From: Nelumbo lutea
Taxonomy: Eukaryota > Streptophyta > Magnoliopsida > Proteales > Nelumbonaceae
Length of the DNA: 64,000 nt
Assembly (NCBI GenBank): GCA_022828595.1
Contig: JAKGHH010000002.1
Coordinates: 108,063,254 to 108,127,253 of the forward strand
Reading direction: 5' to 3'
Shown here: piece after piece, positions 53,747 through 64,000 of the stretch
Layout of the letters: each line of letters begins with the position of its first letter
Position numbering within the stretch: the stretch's first letter is position 1
Program-made: the position numbers and the translations under genes
Notes under the pieces: generated by a model
Databases searched by the model: none
What the model saw: only the letters and a program-made list of their open reading frames with translations
Told to the model about the DNA's origin: nothing

Positions 53747-56704
53747 GTCTATGAAGGTCAAGCTTCCTCCGTAGGCTAGCCACATATTTGGGACCACTCC
53801 TTGCTTCTTGAACCTTGGGGATATGGCTCGGATACGGGCTTTATACTGCATTCCTAAAGAGTACGAAATTAGGTGTCCGAGGGCTGGTGAGAGGCCCACA
53901 AATGCTTGGTCGAGCGAGCTTTGTGTGTATGAGAAGAGCCTAGAGTCTGGGTTGAAGATCCCATTGCATGAGGGGGTGGTCGAAATTCTTGACTGGTCTC
54001 GAGTGTTGCCAATGCAGTTGATGCCGAACTCCTTCAAGTTCCTAATCGGGTTGATGTCCTACTACTTTATCCACAATCACAACCTTACCCTAGGGATGGT
54101 TTCCTACTTCCTCCAATTGAGGCACCACCAACAGGAATACTACTACTTCCCGGCGAGGAGGCACATTAAAGTGCTTGTCAGGGGCTCGTCCTCGGTGAAG
54201 CACTAGAAGGAGGATTCTCCTTTGTGCGTTACCCCAGATGTACGCCTCTTCCAACCATGCTACGGGATCTAAGGACTAAAGTGTCACAGCCTATGCTGGC
54301 CCGACTTACCGAGGAGGAGAAAGCGGTGATAAGCCTATATTTGTACATATTTTCATACCTCTAACTTGATGATTTTGGGTAATAATGTTTTTGGAATTAG
54401 CATGGTATTGCACTAATTATGATGAAATTGTCGTGCAAGATGATTTGAAGCTTAATTATGCAATTTTAAGGAGGAGTTCGATTTAATTGATCAAGATAAT
54501 CATAGAGAAAGGACCATGCAGCAATGATGCTCCATGATGTACCCATGAAGGAGAGAATCCATTGAAGTCGGATTTGATATGTATGCACAAAAATCGGGAA
54601 ATTTCCTGTTTTGATATAGTTCATGTATTTTGGTGATAACTTTCTTCCTAGAACTCGGATTGAGGTGATTCAAATGACTAATCAAAGAGAAGAGATAGGG
54701 ATACAACTCTGATGTTTATCACTCAACCTAATTCCGCCGCTTACCAAGCGCAATTTGAGCTACAAGTTTCGGGTCTAGCAGTTGGCAGTGCAGAAGAGAT
54801 AGGAATTCAATTGAGATAAAGACTAAGATACCTAATTTGTGTTGAATTAGGAGTCTACATTGAGAAGCAATTGAGGGGACGTTACACTATAAAAAGGACC
54901 ATAGACTTAAGGCAAATGGGGACATCCTTAGAGAGAATTCAGCAGAAAAGAGAAGATGAAACAGTCTCAGCACATCAAAAGAGAAGAGGAAGCAATTTCA
55001 GCATGCCAGAGGAGAGGAAGAATTAGAATTCAAGAGGGAGAAAGGCTTAGTTGCTACACTTGTCTTCTACCTTCAAAGGCTAAAGTTTTGTTGTTATTCT
55101 CTTCATTCTTTGATGTGTTCTTGCTATGTTTCCCCTTTAATTTTTTTGAGTATGTTGAATTTAATGATGTTTAGCTAAATTCTCTTAGAAAGGGTTTAGA
55201 TGGATTTTGATCTTAAGATTATATAGTTATTTGCTTAATTCAATTCAAGACCTTTATTATTTGCATGAGGAATTGTTTATTGCTATGCTCAATGCTTTAA
55301 AATATTGGCCAATCTTTTAATGATTTGATGATTCATGCATGACTGACCAAAGGATTGTTATGAATTAGATCCCTAGGCAATAAAAATCGCATGATAGACT
55401 ATGATATCGAAAGATGAATAGCTCATTTGTGGGAATCAAGGAAGCTTAGTGAGTCAAATCCCCTTCTACGATTATAGGTTTCCAAAGAAATTAATGCTTA
55501 TTTTTTCTTTTGACAACCACTTAGAAATTTGATGGTAGAATTGGATTAATAAACGATTCATATGACTTGAGAAAACTTATTAATTAATTTAGGAAAATCC
55601 ACCATCACATGCAAGTAACTTTAATATATCTTAGGGTAATTTCGGTCTTGAGTTGGATTAAATAGATAATTATATAACCTTGATTTAATGAAATCTAAAC
55701 CCTACCTGCATTCATCCATCAATTCAGTTTTTATTAAGTTCTTGGATTTGCATTAATTCTTTTAGTTTTTATTCATTCAATTGATTCACGAGTTCAACTT
55801 AGGTTACTTTAAAATCGATTTGGTACTGTGATCTACTCTCTGTGGGATCGACACTTTTCTCATCATTATATGCACATTTGACTAAGGTACATTTTCCTGA
55901 ATTAACTGTGCATAAATTACACAAGCAGTTATAGACGCAAATAAACGTGCCTAAGGGCAGCAGCTCAGCTCTTCACATGTTATAGTGGACTATTCGCTTT
56001 GGGGATGGGCTCATGATGAAGGGTGTGCCTGAATAGCCTCTCCGCGGAATCATGACGCTGGCCATTTGGCGAGAGGCCGCAAAAAGAACAAGTGGCACCC
56101 TGGAGTGCTTGCTCCTTCGCCAAGTTGCTTCAGTAAGTCCATGCTTATTCTTACTTTCTTGTTTGATTGAAGTTGATCATACTAACACGGATTCTTTTGT
56201 AGAGCGCTTGTTCGGTGATTGCAATGGTTGACCACCTCTGGGTGTTGCGGCACCTCTACGACTCTAAGCACACCGAGCTTGTGGGTCTAATAGCTCGGTT
56301 GGCCGAGATCGAGGCAGCTGGTGAACAAATGGTCCACTGGACAGGGAGGCGGCCGAGTTGAAGCACGTGATTGATGAGTAGTCGGACATCATTCACCATA
56401 TGAAGAAGCGCATTAGTGAGCTAAAGGATGAGCGGGAGCGTATGAAGAAGGAGGGTGCTAATCGGAAGGCTCAACTAGTTGCTTAATTCGGGGCTCGGTG
56501 GAATATCAAGTGGACGACTTCACCGCATGTTCCTTAGAGATGGGGTTCAACCTTTTTCAGAATAGGGCGTTGCACCACTTCCCAGACTTTGCTGAGGTCG
56601 CGCAGGGTTGGGGTCCTTATGATGCCGCCACTCCTGAGGATAACACCCCTGTGAATGTGCCCAAGGAGAATGCAGGGGCCGAGGACCATCCTATCGGGGA
56701 TTGA
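53747..56704 (+). pseudogene. Antisense gag-like ORF (putative gypsy-type transposon protein), split
   Basis: The plus-strand frame 53808-54206 encodes MARIRALYCIPKEYEIRCPR, VYEKSLESGLKIPLHEGVVE, ILDWSRVLPMQLMPNSFKFL; it resembles the plant domain catalogued as putative gypsy type transposon (PF04195). After the solo LTR, 55929-56704 continues with a Lys/Glu-rich coiled-coil-like part (HMKKRISELKDERE near 56397) and EYQVDDFTACSLEMGFNLFQ, ending at a stop at 56702. An apparent intron, GTAAGT..TTTTGTAG, lies at 56133-56202. Stops at 53773, 54204 and elsewhere disable it. The function of the family is not known to me. Confidence 0.6.
54327..55923 (+). mobile_element. Solo LTR of an Athila/Tat-like gypsy, 1597 bp
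   Basis: Starts TGATAAGCCTATAT and ends ..ATTACACA; flanks AGCGG (54322-54326) and AGCAG (55924-55928) are a 5-bp duplication with one difference. Its 3' part (GATTCACGAG.., CTCTGTGGGATCGACACTTT) parallels the 3' part of the gypsy 2 LTR (TCCCTGTGGATACGACCCC). TATA-like CACTATAAAAAGGACC is at 54885. No internal coding sequence is present. Confidence 0.75.
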
Positions 56705-57326
56705 AGTGCTTGTTTGCCGCTGATGTTGCTTGTCTGGTTTTTTGCTCTACTTTGTTGATGTTGTCATTCCTTAATTTTTTTTTGCTATGATGTGAATAGC
56801 TCGGTATGCCGAGCTTCAAGCTGCTTGTAAAATTTCGATTAATTAATAGAATGCGTCTTTTGGTTCCAATCTTGTGAGCCGCCTCCTTTCATTGGCTCTT
56901 TTTTTTTTCTTTGTAGTTGTGGGCTTCTTTTGGCCGAAGTATTGTTCGAGCTCTTTTGGCTGAAGTATTGTTCGAGCTCTCTTCTTTTGGAGGGACGCTC
57001 AACTACCAGTCTCAGGGGCTTTTGGCTCTTTGTGGGCTATCGTTCCTCAGTTAGCTCTTCTTTGACAATCTTTCAACAGGTGTGCGGAGTTCGATGACTA
57101 CTCTTTGGCCTTTGGAGGTGAGAGTGTTCTTCTCCGCTTTAGGCTCTAGCCGTCGACAGCCGACTCTATTTGCTTGGTTGGCTAAACACTATCAGACTAT
57201 GTGTTGGAGGCCCTGGCCATTTAGTGATCAACTAGGTCAGTGTGTAGGCGTTCTATCCATTGAGATGCGTTGCGTGGTATGTGTCGTGTACGTGCGTGTA
57301 TGTGTGGTGTGCAGCATGTGTGTAGT

Positions 57327-57358
<32 letters not shown>

Positions 57359-57497
57359 GTACATGCCATGCAATCTGTGTCAAACAACCATCTTGTAGGG
57401 AAAAGAATCTCTTAATTGATATTGAGTTACTGATAATACATTCGAAGATTCCCGGTATTTTAACTCCTCTATATGGGTTTGTTGTCGAGGTCTTCTA
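56705..57497. other. Non-coding spacer of gypsy 3 with microsatellite
   Basis: Contains a 27-bp tandem repeat (TTTTGGC.GAAGTATTGTTCGAGCTC at about 56937 and 56960) and a TG microsatellite (57330-57358) within a wider GTGTG-rich stretch from 57270. The ORF crossing it is an artefact of the repeat. Confidence 0.65.
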
Positions 57498-58456
57498 GCC
57501 TGTAGGTACCGAGTCCGAGAAATCTAGTGACTCTGTATGGTCTTTCCTAGTTGGGTCTGAGCTCACCTTCTCCTGGGGCAGGCTTTATGACATTGCGAAG
57601 GATGGGATCACCAGTTTTGAACTCCCTTCTTCGAACTTTGGAGTCGTAGTATTTGGCCATCTTCTACTGCTGTGCTACCATCCTGACGTGTGATCGGTCC
57701 CGTGCTTCCTCCACCAAGTCTAATTCTGTGCGGAGGTCCTCATCGTTCTGCTCCTCATCATAAAACTCGGTTTGGAGGGTTAGCGAGCCTATCTCCATGG
57801 GTATCATGGCTTCAGCCCCGTAGGTTAGGCTGAAGGGTGTTTCTCTGGTAGCCATCTACGGAGTACTCATGTATGCCTAGAGAATGCTCAGCAACTCCTT
57901 GACGCACCTTCCCTTGTTTTGATCAAGTCTAGTCTTTAGGTTGTGCAATAGGGTTCAGTTGCTCACTTCAGTTTGCCCATTGCTTTGAGGTCGGTGCACG
58001 ACAGTAGTCCTGTGGTCGATCTTCAAGTCGGTGCAGAGGGCTTCCAACTTTCGATCAGTGAACTGTGTTCCATTATCTACGATGAGGACCCGTGGAATAC
58101 CAAATCGGCAAGCAATACCTTACTAGAATAAATTTTGGGCATTTATGTGCGGTAATGTGTGCTAGGGCTTCGGCTTCCACCCATTTAGTGAAGTAGTTCA
58201 TTGCCACCAAGAGGAACTTTTTCTATGCAACCGCAGTGGGGAAAGGGCTAAGGATATCCATGCCCCACTACGCGAAGGGCAGTGAGCTAGTGAACGGCTT
58301 CAAGGGGACTGTTGGTTGATGATCGAGGTTGAAATGCCGCTGAAAACTGTCACACTTCCTAACGAGCTGGGCTGCATTCTGCTTCACGGTTGGCCAAAAG
58401 TATCCTTGTTGGAATGCCTTGTGAGCCAGGGTCAAGCATCGGGGTGGTCTCCGCAA
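57498..58456 (-). pseudogene. Gypsy 3 integrase
   Basis: The zinc-binding region HKAFQQGYFWPTVKQNAAQL with C-DSFQRH, then the core (WGMDILSPFP and FTKWVEAEAL), interrupted by several stops and a frameshift at 58070-58260. The C-terminal part is MATRETPFSLTYGAEAMIPM and REFKTGDPILRNV with NWERPYRV. This is the Tat-type integrase order. Confidence 0.8.
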
Positions 58457-61353
58457 ATATCTTTATGTATTTCCCTGAGAATGTAGTCAGCCTCAAAGGG
58501 GGGAAGACACTTCAAATAGGGCAGAGTATGTAAGCGGTGATAGAGTTGTCCCTGGATGAGGTAGTACCGGGCTGATCTGTGTTGGAGCATATTGGCTTCT
58601 GTTCGATCTTTTGGAAGCATGCCATCCTGGAGGTACTGTATGATGGGGTCCATCCAGGATGGGCTATGCTGAACAGGAAGGATGAGGAGGGTTGTCAACA
58701 TGATACTCGGCTAGGCCAAGGTGTCTATCCACACTATCGAGTCGAGGTCGGTCTTCGGCGAATTGGCTAACTTTGACAATGTGTCAGCTCGAATGTTTTT
58801 AGCTCAAGGAATCTGTTGAATGTTGAACCGCTTAAGCCTCTAGATGAGCGTTTGCACCTTTTGTAAGTAGCTCGCCATGGTGGGGGTCTGCGTCTCGAAC
58901 TGGTCGTGGATCTGGTTGACCACTAGCTAGGAGTCACTAAAGGCTTTAACTCACCGGGCTCCGAGGTCTAAGGCGAGCCGAAGTCCGGTGATTAGGGCTT
59001 CGTTGTTGGAGGCTTTGAACTCGGACCTGAGGGTGTGCTCTAATATCGTGTCATCAGAGCCGAAGAAGATGAGGCCAGCCCCACTCCCTTGTTTGTTGGA
59101 TGAATCGTCCACATGGAGAGCCCATATCTGTGGTGTCGGGGCTGGGTCCTATGTGGTGAATGTACATTCCACGAGAAAGTCAACCAAGGACTAGGCTTTG
59201 ATGGTGGGCTAATGAGAATAGTCGATATTGAATTCACTCAGCTCCACACTCCACTTGACTAGGTGGCCAGATGCCTCCGACCTCTGGAGCACTTGCTTGA
59301 GAGACTGGTCGGTAAGCACCCGAACGTTGTGGGCTTGAAGTATGGTCTAAGCTTCTTCGCTGAGGTGAGTAGTGCCAAGGCCATTTTTTCTAAGTTGGAG
59401 TATCGGGTTTCTGCATCGTTGAGAACCTTACTGGTGTAGTAGATCGATCTCTGTACCTAGTCTTCCTCCTTGACCAGTACCGAGTTAATGACCTCATCCC
59501 CGGCCAAAAGGTAGAGCAAGAACTCATCCCCTGGGCTCGGTTTTGTGAGGAGAGGCGGCGAGCTCAAGTACCTTTTTAGATCTTGAAATGACCGTTCACA
59601 TTCCTCAGTCCATTGGAAGTCCTTCATGCACTTGAGGGCCTTGAAGAAGGGCAAACATTGGTCCGCTGATTTAGACATGAATCTCCTAAGGGCGGCTACT
59701 CGTTCGATGAGGCAGTGCACTTCTTTGTGGGTCTGGAGGGACTACATGTCAAGGAAGGCCTGGATTTTCTCTAGGTTGGCCTCAATTCCTCTCTATGTCA
59801 CCATAAACCCCAGGAATTTGCCAGAGCCGATCCCAAAGGTGCCAATGACTTCCTTAAGGTTGGCCAAGTGATGCTTGGCTTTCTTGTTATTCACGAGCAT
59901 GTTGTCCATGTATGCTTCCACATTTCAGCCGATCTGATCCTTGAAGACCTCATTCACCAGTCATTGATAAGTGACATTGGTGTTTTTAAGGCCGAAGGGC
60001 ATCACCTTGTAGTAGTACAATCCGCGATCGGTGATGAAAGCAGTTTTGTCCCAGTCGTCTAGGTGCATCTGGATCTGATTATAACTCGAGAACACGTCCA
60101 TGAAGCTTAGGAGTTCGTGTCTCGCTGTTGCATCGATGAGCCGGTCGATCCTCGGCAGGGGAAAGCTATCCTTGGAACAAACTTTATTTAGGTCAGTGAA
60201 GTCAATGCAGATCCTCCACTTCCCATTGGCCTTCTTCACCATTACCACGTTGGCCAGCCAATCTAGGTACTTTACCTCCCGGACGAAGTCGGTGTCAAGC
60301 AACTTTTGGCCTTCGTCAGCGATCACCTGCCATTATTTTGCAATGAAGCTTCTCTTCTTCTGCCTGACGAGTTGGTAGCGTGGGTTGGTGTTCAAGCGTT
60401 GGGTGATGACCTTGGAATCGATTCTAGGCATGTCTGTTGCCGACCAAGAAAACATGTCGGTGGTCTCTAAGCAATTGCACTAACTCATCCCGAAGATGAT
60501 CTCCCAGGAGAGAGACGACCTGGACCGTCTTATCGGGGTCTTCCTTAGAGAGCGACACTTGGATGAGATCTTTGACAGGTTGGTCGTGTTGCGTCCTCAC
60601 GCCATCCCACAGATCTGTGCTCTCGGCCATCAGCGTCTCTACAGTGGAGCACGGTCCTCGGTAGGAGGTCAAGTAGCACTACTATGTGATCCTCTGGTCT
60701 CCATGCGCTACTCCCACGCCGTACTGGGTTGGGAACGTCATTGTGAGGTGGAACGTAGAGACTAAGGCCCGTAGAGCGTTCAAGGTCGTCTGGTCGAGGA
60801 TGGCGTTGTACGATGTCAGGTAGTGGATGACGATGAATTCGGCCATTGCCGTTGCAGTGATGTCCCCATCTCCAATCAGAAGGGGAGGGTGATCCTCCCA
60901 ATTGGCACGAGTGACTCCCCAACGAAGCCCATCAGGGAGTGTTGACAAGGACGAGGCAATTTTTGTCGATGCTGAGCTTGTCAAACGTGCCCTCGAATAG
61001 GACATCTACCAAGCTACCTATGTCAACTAGGATACGTCACACTTCGAAGTTGGCCAACTCGGCAATGATCACCAGGGCATCGTCATGTAGGGTTTGGACC
61101 CTCCAAAGGTCATCCTCTGTGAAGGTGATCGGGTCTTTGCGTCTTCTCTTCAAACTTTGGTCATCAATCTCAAGTAGCCACACATATTTTTTGCGGTCCG
61201 AACTGCTTTCTCCTCCGACGATGATCTCTCTCGATATTACAGCAATGACATCAGCTGGGGGAGACCGAGGTGGTGGCCAAACTGGTGGGCGCGGTTCTTC
61301 CTGTGCTGGCTTCTCGTCCTTGTTGATGAATCCACCAAGGTACCCATGCTTGA
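58457..61353 (-). pseudogene. Gypsy 3 protease, reverse transcriptase and RNase H
   Basis: About 61060-60900 encodes a protease remnant (VRRILVDIGSLVDVLFEGTF, with DIGS where DTGS or DSGS is expected). RT is clear at 60326-59961: YLDWLANVVMVKKANGKWRI, CIDFTDLNKVCSKDSFPLPR, FSSYNQIQMHLDDWDKTAFI and FGLKNTNVTYQ, then YMDNMLV near 59910 (second catalytic Asp changed to Asn). RNase H follows at 59720-58700 (KSADQCLPFFKALK, LYLLAGDEVINSVLVKEED, YYTSKVLNDAETRYS). Many stops are present. Confidence 0.8.
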
Positions 61354-62335
61354 TCAGGTGCTCGATGTGGTTTCGTGGTCGTGGTCTTTGTGGAACTCGC
61401 AGTACTTGTCGCGGTTCCTCTTATTGCCTTGAGTTTTCATCTTCTCAGGATCACGGATTTGCATCATAACTTCAGACAGCATTGTGTTCAGCGGCATGAA
61501 GTTCCTATAGGTCGGTGGGGGGGTTCTCGGTCTGCGGTCGGACATGTGATCTTATCTCTAATGATCCCTATCCGCCCTCTTTGTCCTGCGATCTTCGGTA
61601 TCTCTTCTCTTCTTGTCAGGCCTTTCTTCATTGTCTCTCAACTACACCTGTGGCATGGCTCATTAGCGTGGCGATGGTCTGAGGAGGGTTCTTTGAGATG
61701 CTGAAGTTGAATGGAGAGGGCCACAAACCATGCTAAATGGCAGTGACAACTACAGACTGATTCAGATTTTGGACTTGTAGTGCCTTGGTGTTGAACATGG
61801 CCAAGTAATCTCTGAGGGATTCTCCCTTCCTCTGTCACACCTACATGAGGCTGGCCGAAGTCTTCTAGTGCTTTTGGTTTGCTATGAATTGTGCTAGAAA
61901 CTAGATTTCCAACTGCTTCCATGATGCTATGGAGCACGGGGGAAGGGACGAATACCACATCAGGGACGAACCTTTGAGAGTAGCTACGAGGACTTTGCAC
62001 ATCAGGCCCCTGGACGAAGGGTCAGTATTCCCATTGTACTTCTCAAACTACGGGCCCGCCACCCTGTAGGGGAAACTCGTCCATGATTTCTTGGATGAAG
62101 GGCGGCTCCTTGGTGGGCTAACCGCTCTGATGCACAGGCTAGACTACGTGTGACGCCACGCTCCTCTGGGCCTGGCTGCACTCCAACTCGATCAAGCGTT
62201 GTCGAAACTCTTGGATTTTTGCATCTCTGTCGTCTGGAGCTACAACGTCTGTGGTTCCTTCTTTTTTGGAGACATTTCTTGGCAGCTTGGTCGGTTCTTA
62301 AGTGTGCGGTGAAGAAAAGTTTTGGGGAGTTTTTT
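61354..62335 (-). pseudogene. Gypsy 3 gag
   Basis: Minus-strand pieces in several frames: an N-terminal part in the 62472-62002 reading, the capsid-end motif RESLRDYLAMFNTKALQVQN near 61820-61740, and the C-terminal nucleocapsid-like part MPLNTMLSEVMMQIRDPEKM and KYCEFHKDHDHETT near 61500-61360. Frameshifts and stops separate them. Confidence 0.7.
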
Positions 62336-62343
62336 TGTGTGTT

Positions 62344-62362
62344 CCCACAGGCGGCACCAATT
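62344..62362 (-). promoter_or_regulatory. Primer-binding region of gypsy 3
   Basis: On the minus strand TTGGTGCCGCCTGTGGG directly after the 5' LTR, close to the TTGGCGCCGTCTGTGGGAA site common in Tat-lineage elements. Confidence 0.75.
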
Positions 62363-62959
62363 TGATGCTGCTCGATCCTAGGTGGTGCAAGAACTGAGGT
62401 CGCACTCAGATGATCCTTGCCAGTTAGGCGGAGCCAAGGTGAAAGGATGAAGCCGCGATCCAAGGTCTGCAATCAAGAAGGAGATCAGAGGCCCGAGGAG
62501 TTATCCCTGGGTAGATACTTCGGTGCTCAAGTCAGTAGAAAGCAAAGGAAGTTGGGCCGAGCAGTTGGAGATCAGTGCTAGTCCGAGCAGAGTAACGATG
62601 TGAGAGTTAAGAGTTTGATCCCTTACCTTGAGCGAGGGGGTATCTTTTTATAGTCGAAGATCCATGTCCTAGTTGGATGAGGTTTTCGAGGTTGTTGGGA
62701 TGAGGTTAACCATCGAGGTCTTCAGGATAAGACGTAATCCCCAGTGAGGTTGTCCCCATCCTATCTCTTGTCTCGGTCGCGCTTATCCATATGACATGGT
62801 GTCAGTGTGGCTAGATGGATAAGGTATGACATAGTGCTGATGTGGCTGAGATGATAAAATAGGTTACGGAGTATTATAGCACTAACGTGGCCAAAGTGAC
62901 AAGGCGGCCACATAGGTGCCACATGGCGTCCAAAGCCAATTCATCCACAACCCGAACAT
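62363..62959 (-). repeat. 5' LTR of gypsy 3
   Basis: 597 bp, beginning on the minus strand TGTTCGGGTTGTGGATGAAT and ending ..CGAGCAGCATCA. A TATA-like TATAAAAAGATACC is seen on the minus strand near 62650. Confidence 0.75.
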
Positions 62960-63260
62960 TATTGTTTCAAGGATCACTCATTCGAAATGAACGTTAAGTG
63001 GGTTCGGATCCAAACTAATCCCCCACCCCCAACTAAATCCCGAGAGACATATGCATCTATACAAAAATTGACAAATTTGCGCAATGTTAATTAAAAGATT
63101 ATTTGACATTTTGATGCCATCAAATTTTAAACTTGGTGAACACACAAGTGATGTTATCAGAGCATTTAAAAAAATCGATCAGAGCATTCTCATTCGAGAA
63201 TCACATTCGGATTGTAGTCATCATAAATTAAATATTAGAGGTAATATATTTAACCAAAAT
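62960..63260. other. Intergenic DNA before tRNA-Tyr
   Basis: AT-rich. No further gene or repeat recognised. Confidence 0.55.
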
Positions 63261-63346
63261 CCGACCTTAGCTCAGTTGGTAGAGCGGAGGACTGTAGTTG
63301 ATAAACAGAAATCCTTAGGTCGCTGGTTCGAATCCGGCAGGTCGGA
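63261..63346 (+). tRNA. tRNA-Tyr (GTA) with intron
   Basis: Cloverleaf checked by eye: acceptor stem CCGACCT with AGGTCGG and discriminator A (63346), A box TAGCTCAGTTGG, anticodon stem GAGGA/TCCTT, anticodon GTA at 63294-63296, and B box GGTTCGAATCC. A 13-base intron (63298-63310) sits one base after the anticodon, the position conserved in plant tRNA-Tyr genes, where the intron is needed for pseudouridine formation in the anticodon. The mature tRNA is 73 bases before CCA. T-rich sequence at 63349-63359 is a plausible RNA polymerase III stop. It appears intact. Confidence 0.95.
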
Positions 63347-63789
63347 TATTTTTACTTTTAAGATATCATATCGTTCACCATTATTGGTTTCAGTTGTCTC
63401 TCCATTTCTACCCTCATTAATATACAACGTTTTTATGTCTTGCATAGGAAAAACGAAGATTTCTTTCTTCGAGAAGTAGGGGTTTTTGAATTTTTAAAAT
63501 CTCTTCTTCTCAAACAAGAGAACATAGCTACAGTGCTTGAGGCTCTGGTTTTTGTCATTGGGGTTCGGTTTATCTCCCCCACCGTCTTCTCCATCGACCC
63601 CCTCTGGCACCGCACCTTCGTGGCAAGATTAGCGGTAGGTTGGAGATCTCAGAACTTTCGATCAAGTGCCCAGGTCTTCTGAATATCTCTCACATCTACA
63701 AAGAACCCATCTGGTCCATTGATCTCAGCCAAAGCTCCGGTTGGAGGGGGATACGAGGTCTCGAGCCCAACCAATGAGTGGGCAATTGT
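63347..63789. other. Unassigned sequence with short ORFs
   Basis: Open frames exist on both strands (plus 63440-63682; minus 63888-63649), but I recognise no family. The minus frame has SLVGLETSYPPPTGALAEIN; it could belong to a gene continuing to the right, or be chance. Confidence 0.3.
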
Positions 63790-64000
63790 GAGAGGGGGCC
63801 GGAACTGGACCTTGCAGATCGTAATGCTATTGGTTTGAGAGAAAGCAAGCGAGTCGGCGAAATTCCAATCGGAAGCAGAGGATGTCAATGCTTATCAGTG
63901 AGAGAGTGAGAGAGGGATCAGAATTGTACTTGTAGATCGTAGTGCCGTTGGTCCGAGAAAAAGCAAGTGAGTTGACGAGATTCCAATCTACAGCAGAGGA
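63790..64000. repeat. Tandem repeat with 120-bp period, running off the window
   Basis: GAGAGGG..CAGATCGTAATGC.TTGG.. to CAGAGGA (63790-63880) recurs at 63910-64000 as GAGAGGG..TAGATCGTAGTGC.GTTGG.. The copies differ at roughly one position in six. The array may extend past the right edge. Confidence 0.75.

Larger units (their letters stand above)
53367..62959 (-). mobile_element. Tat-like gypsy element with antisense ORF (gypsy 3)
   Basis: Minus-strand Ty3/gypsy element of 9.6 kb: 5' LTR at 62363-62959, primer-binding site, gag, RT-RNase H and integrase, then a long region with an ORF on the opposite strand, and a truncated 3' LTR at 53367-53740. Flanks TTGTT (53362-53366) and TTATT (62960-62964) may be a 5-bp duplication with one change. 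An ORF antisense to gag-pol next to the 3' LTR is known in some Tat elements. All coding parts are decayed; a solo LTR of another element is nested in it. Confidence 0.8.

Noticed and set aside
57082..57498. 138-codon ORF with VCVVCSMCVVCAVCVCV
   Set aside because: Produced by the TG microsatellite; no domain.

Overview
The window is nuclear DNA of a flowering plant. It contains one low-copy gene with spliceosomal introns, one intron-containing tRNA gene, and a dense, nested load of plant retrotransposons and small DNA transposons. Lineage-type elements seen are Ty1/copia with initiator-tRNA-Met primer sites, Athila/Tat-like Ty3/gypsy, L1-like LINEs with a C-terminal RNase H, hAT, MULE and Harbinger-like elements. 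The species cannot be fixed from the sequence; the mix would suit a magnoliid or early-branching eudicot, but that is a guess.

The gene is the main result. On the minus strand, eight small exons between 43207 and 12029 have matching phases and GT..AG borders. They encode a protein I recognise as protein N-terminal asparagine amidohydrolase (NTAN1), the enzyme that deamidates N-terminal Asn in the Arg/N-degron pathway. Exons 2-6 lie close together (32210-30661). Intron 1 is about 10.9 kb, intron 6 about 18.1 kb, and intron 8, if used, runs off the left edge. These three introns hold nearly all the transposons between 1 and 43156, so an orthodox gene is stretched over at least 31 kb. The last about 34 codons expected from the family were not found.

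Layout: 1-12028 (intron 8 or downstream DNA) holds a hAT MITE, a LINE fragment, a copia element (A) with a second copia (B) inserted in its gag gene, and a 637-bp hAT element. Intron 6 (12524-30660) holds LINE ends, a gag fragment, a MULE, an Athila/Tat-like gypsy nested in an older gypsy pol, and a LINE whose insertion junction was later tandemly duplicated. Intron 1 (32211-43156) holds a LINE with a copia (C) nested inside and a LINE RNase H fragment. From 43208 to 53361 there is upstream intergenic DNA with several small DNA transposons (hAT, Harbinger-like, possible CACTA), LINE pieces and an LTR-like block. From 53367 to 62959 lies a minus-strand Tat-like gypsy carrying an antisense intron-containing ORF that is split by a solo LTR. 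At 63261-63346 there is an intact tRNA-Tyr gene, followed by a 120-bp tandem repeat running off the right edge.

Many insertions are bounded by exact target-site duplications of the size expected for their class (5 bp LTR, 8 bp hAT, 9 bp MULE, 3 bp Harbinger, 15-19 bp LINE), so insertion order can be read directly. All retroelement coding regions show stops or frameshifts; copia C is closest to intact. No CRISPR array, rRNA or microbial operon is present. Exon borders, repeat boundaries and difference counts were made by eye.
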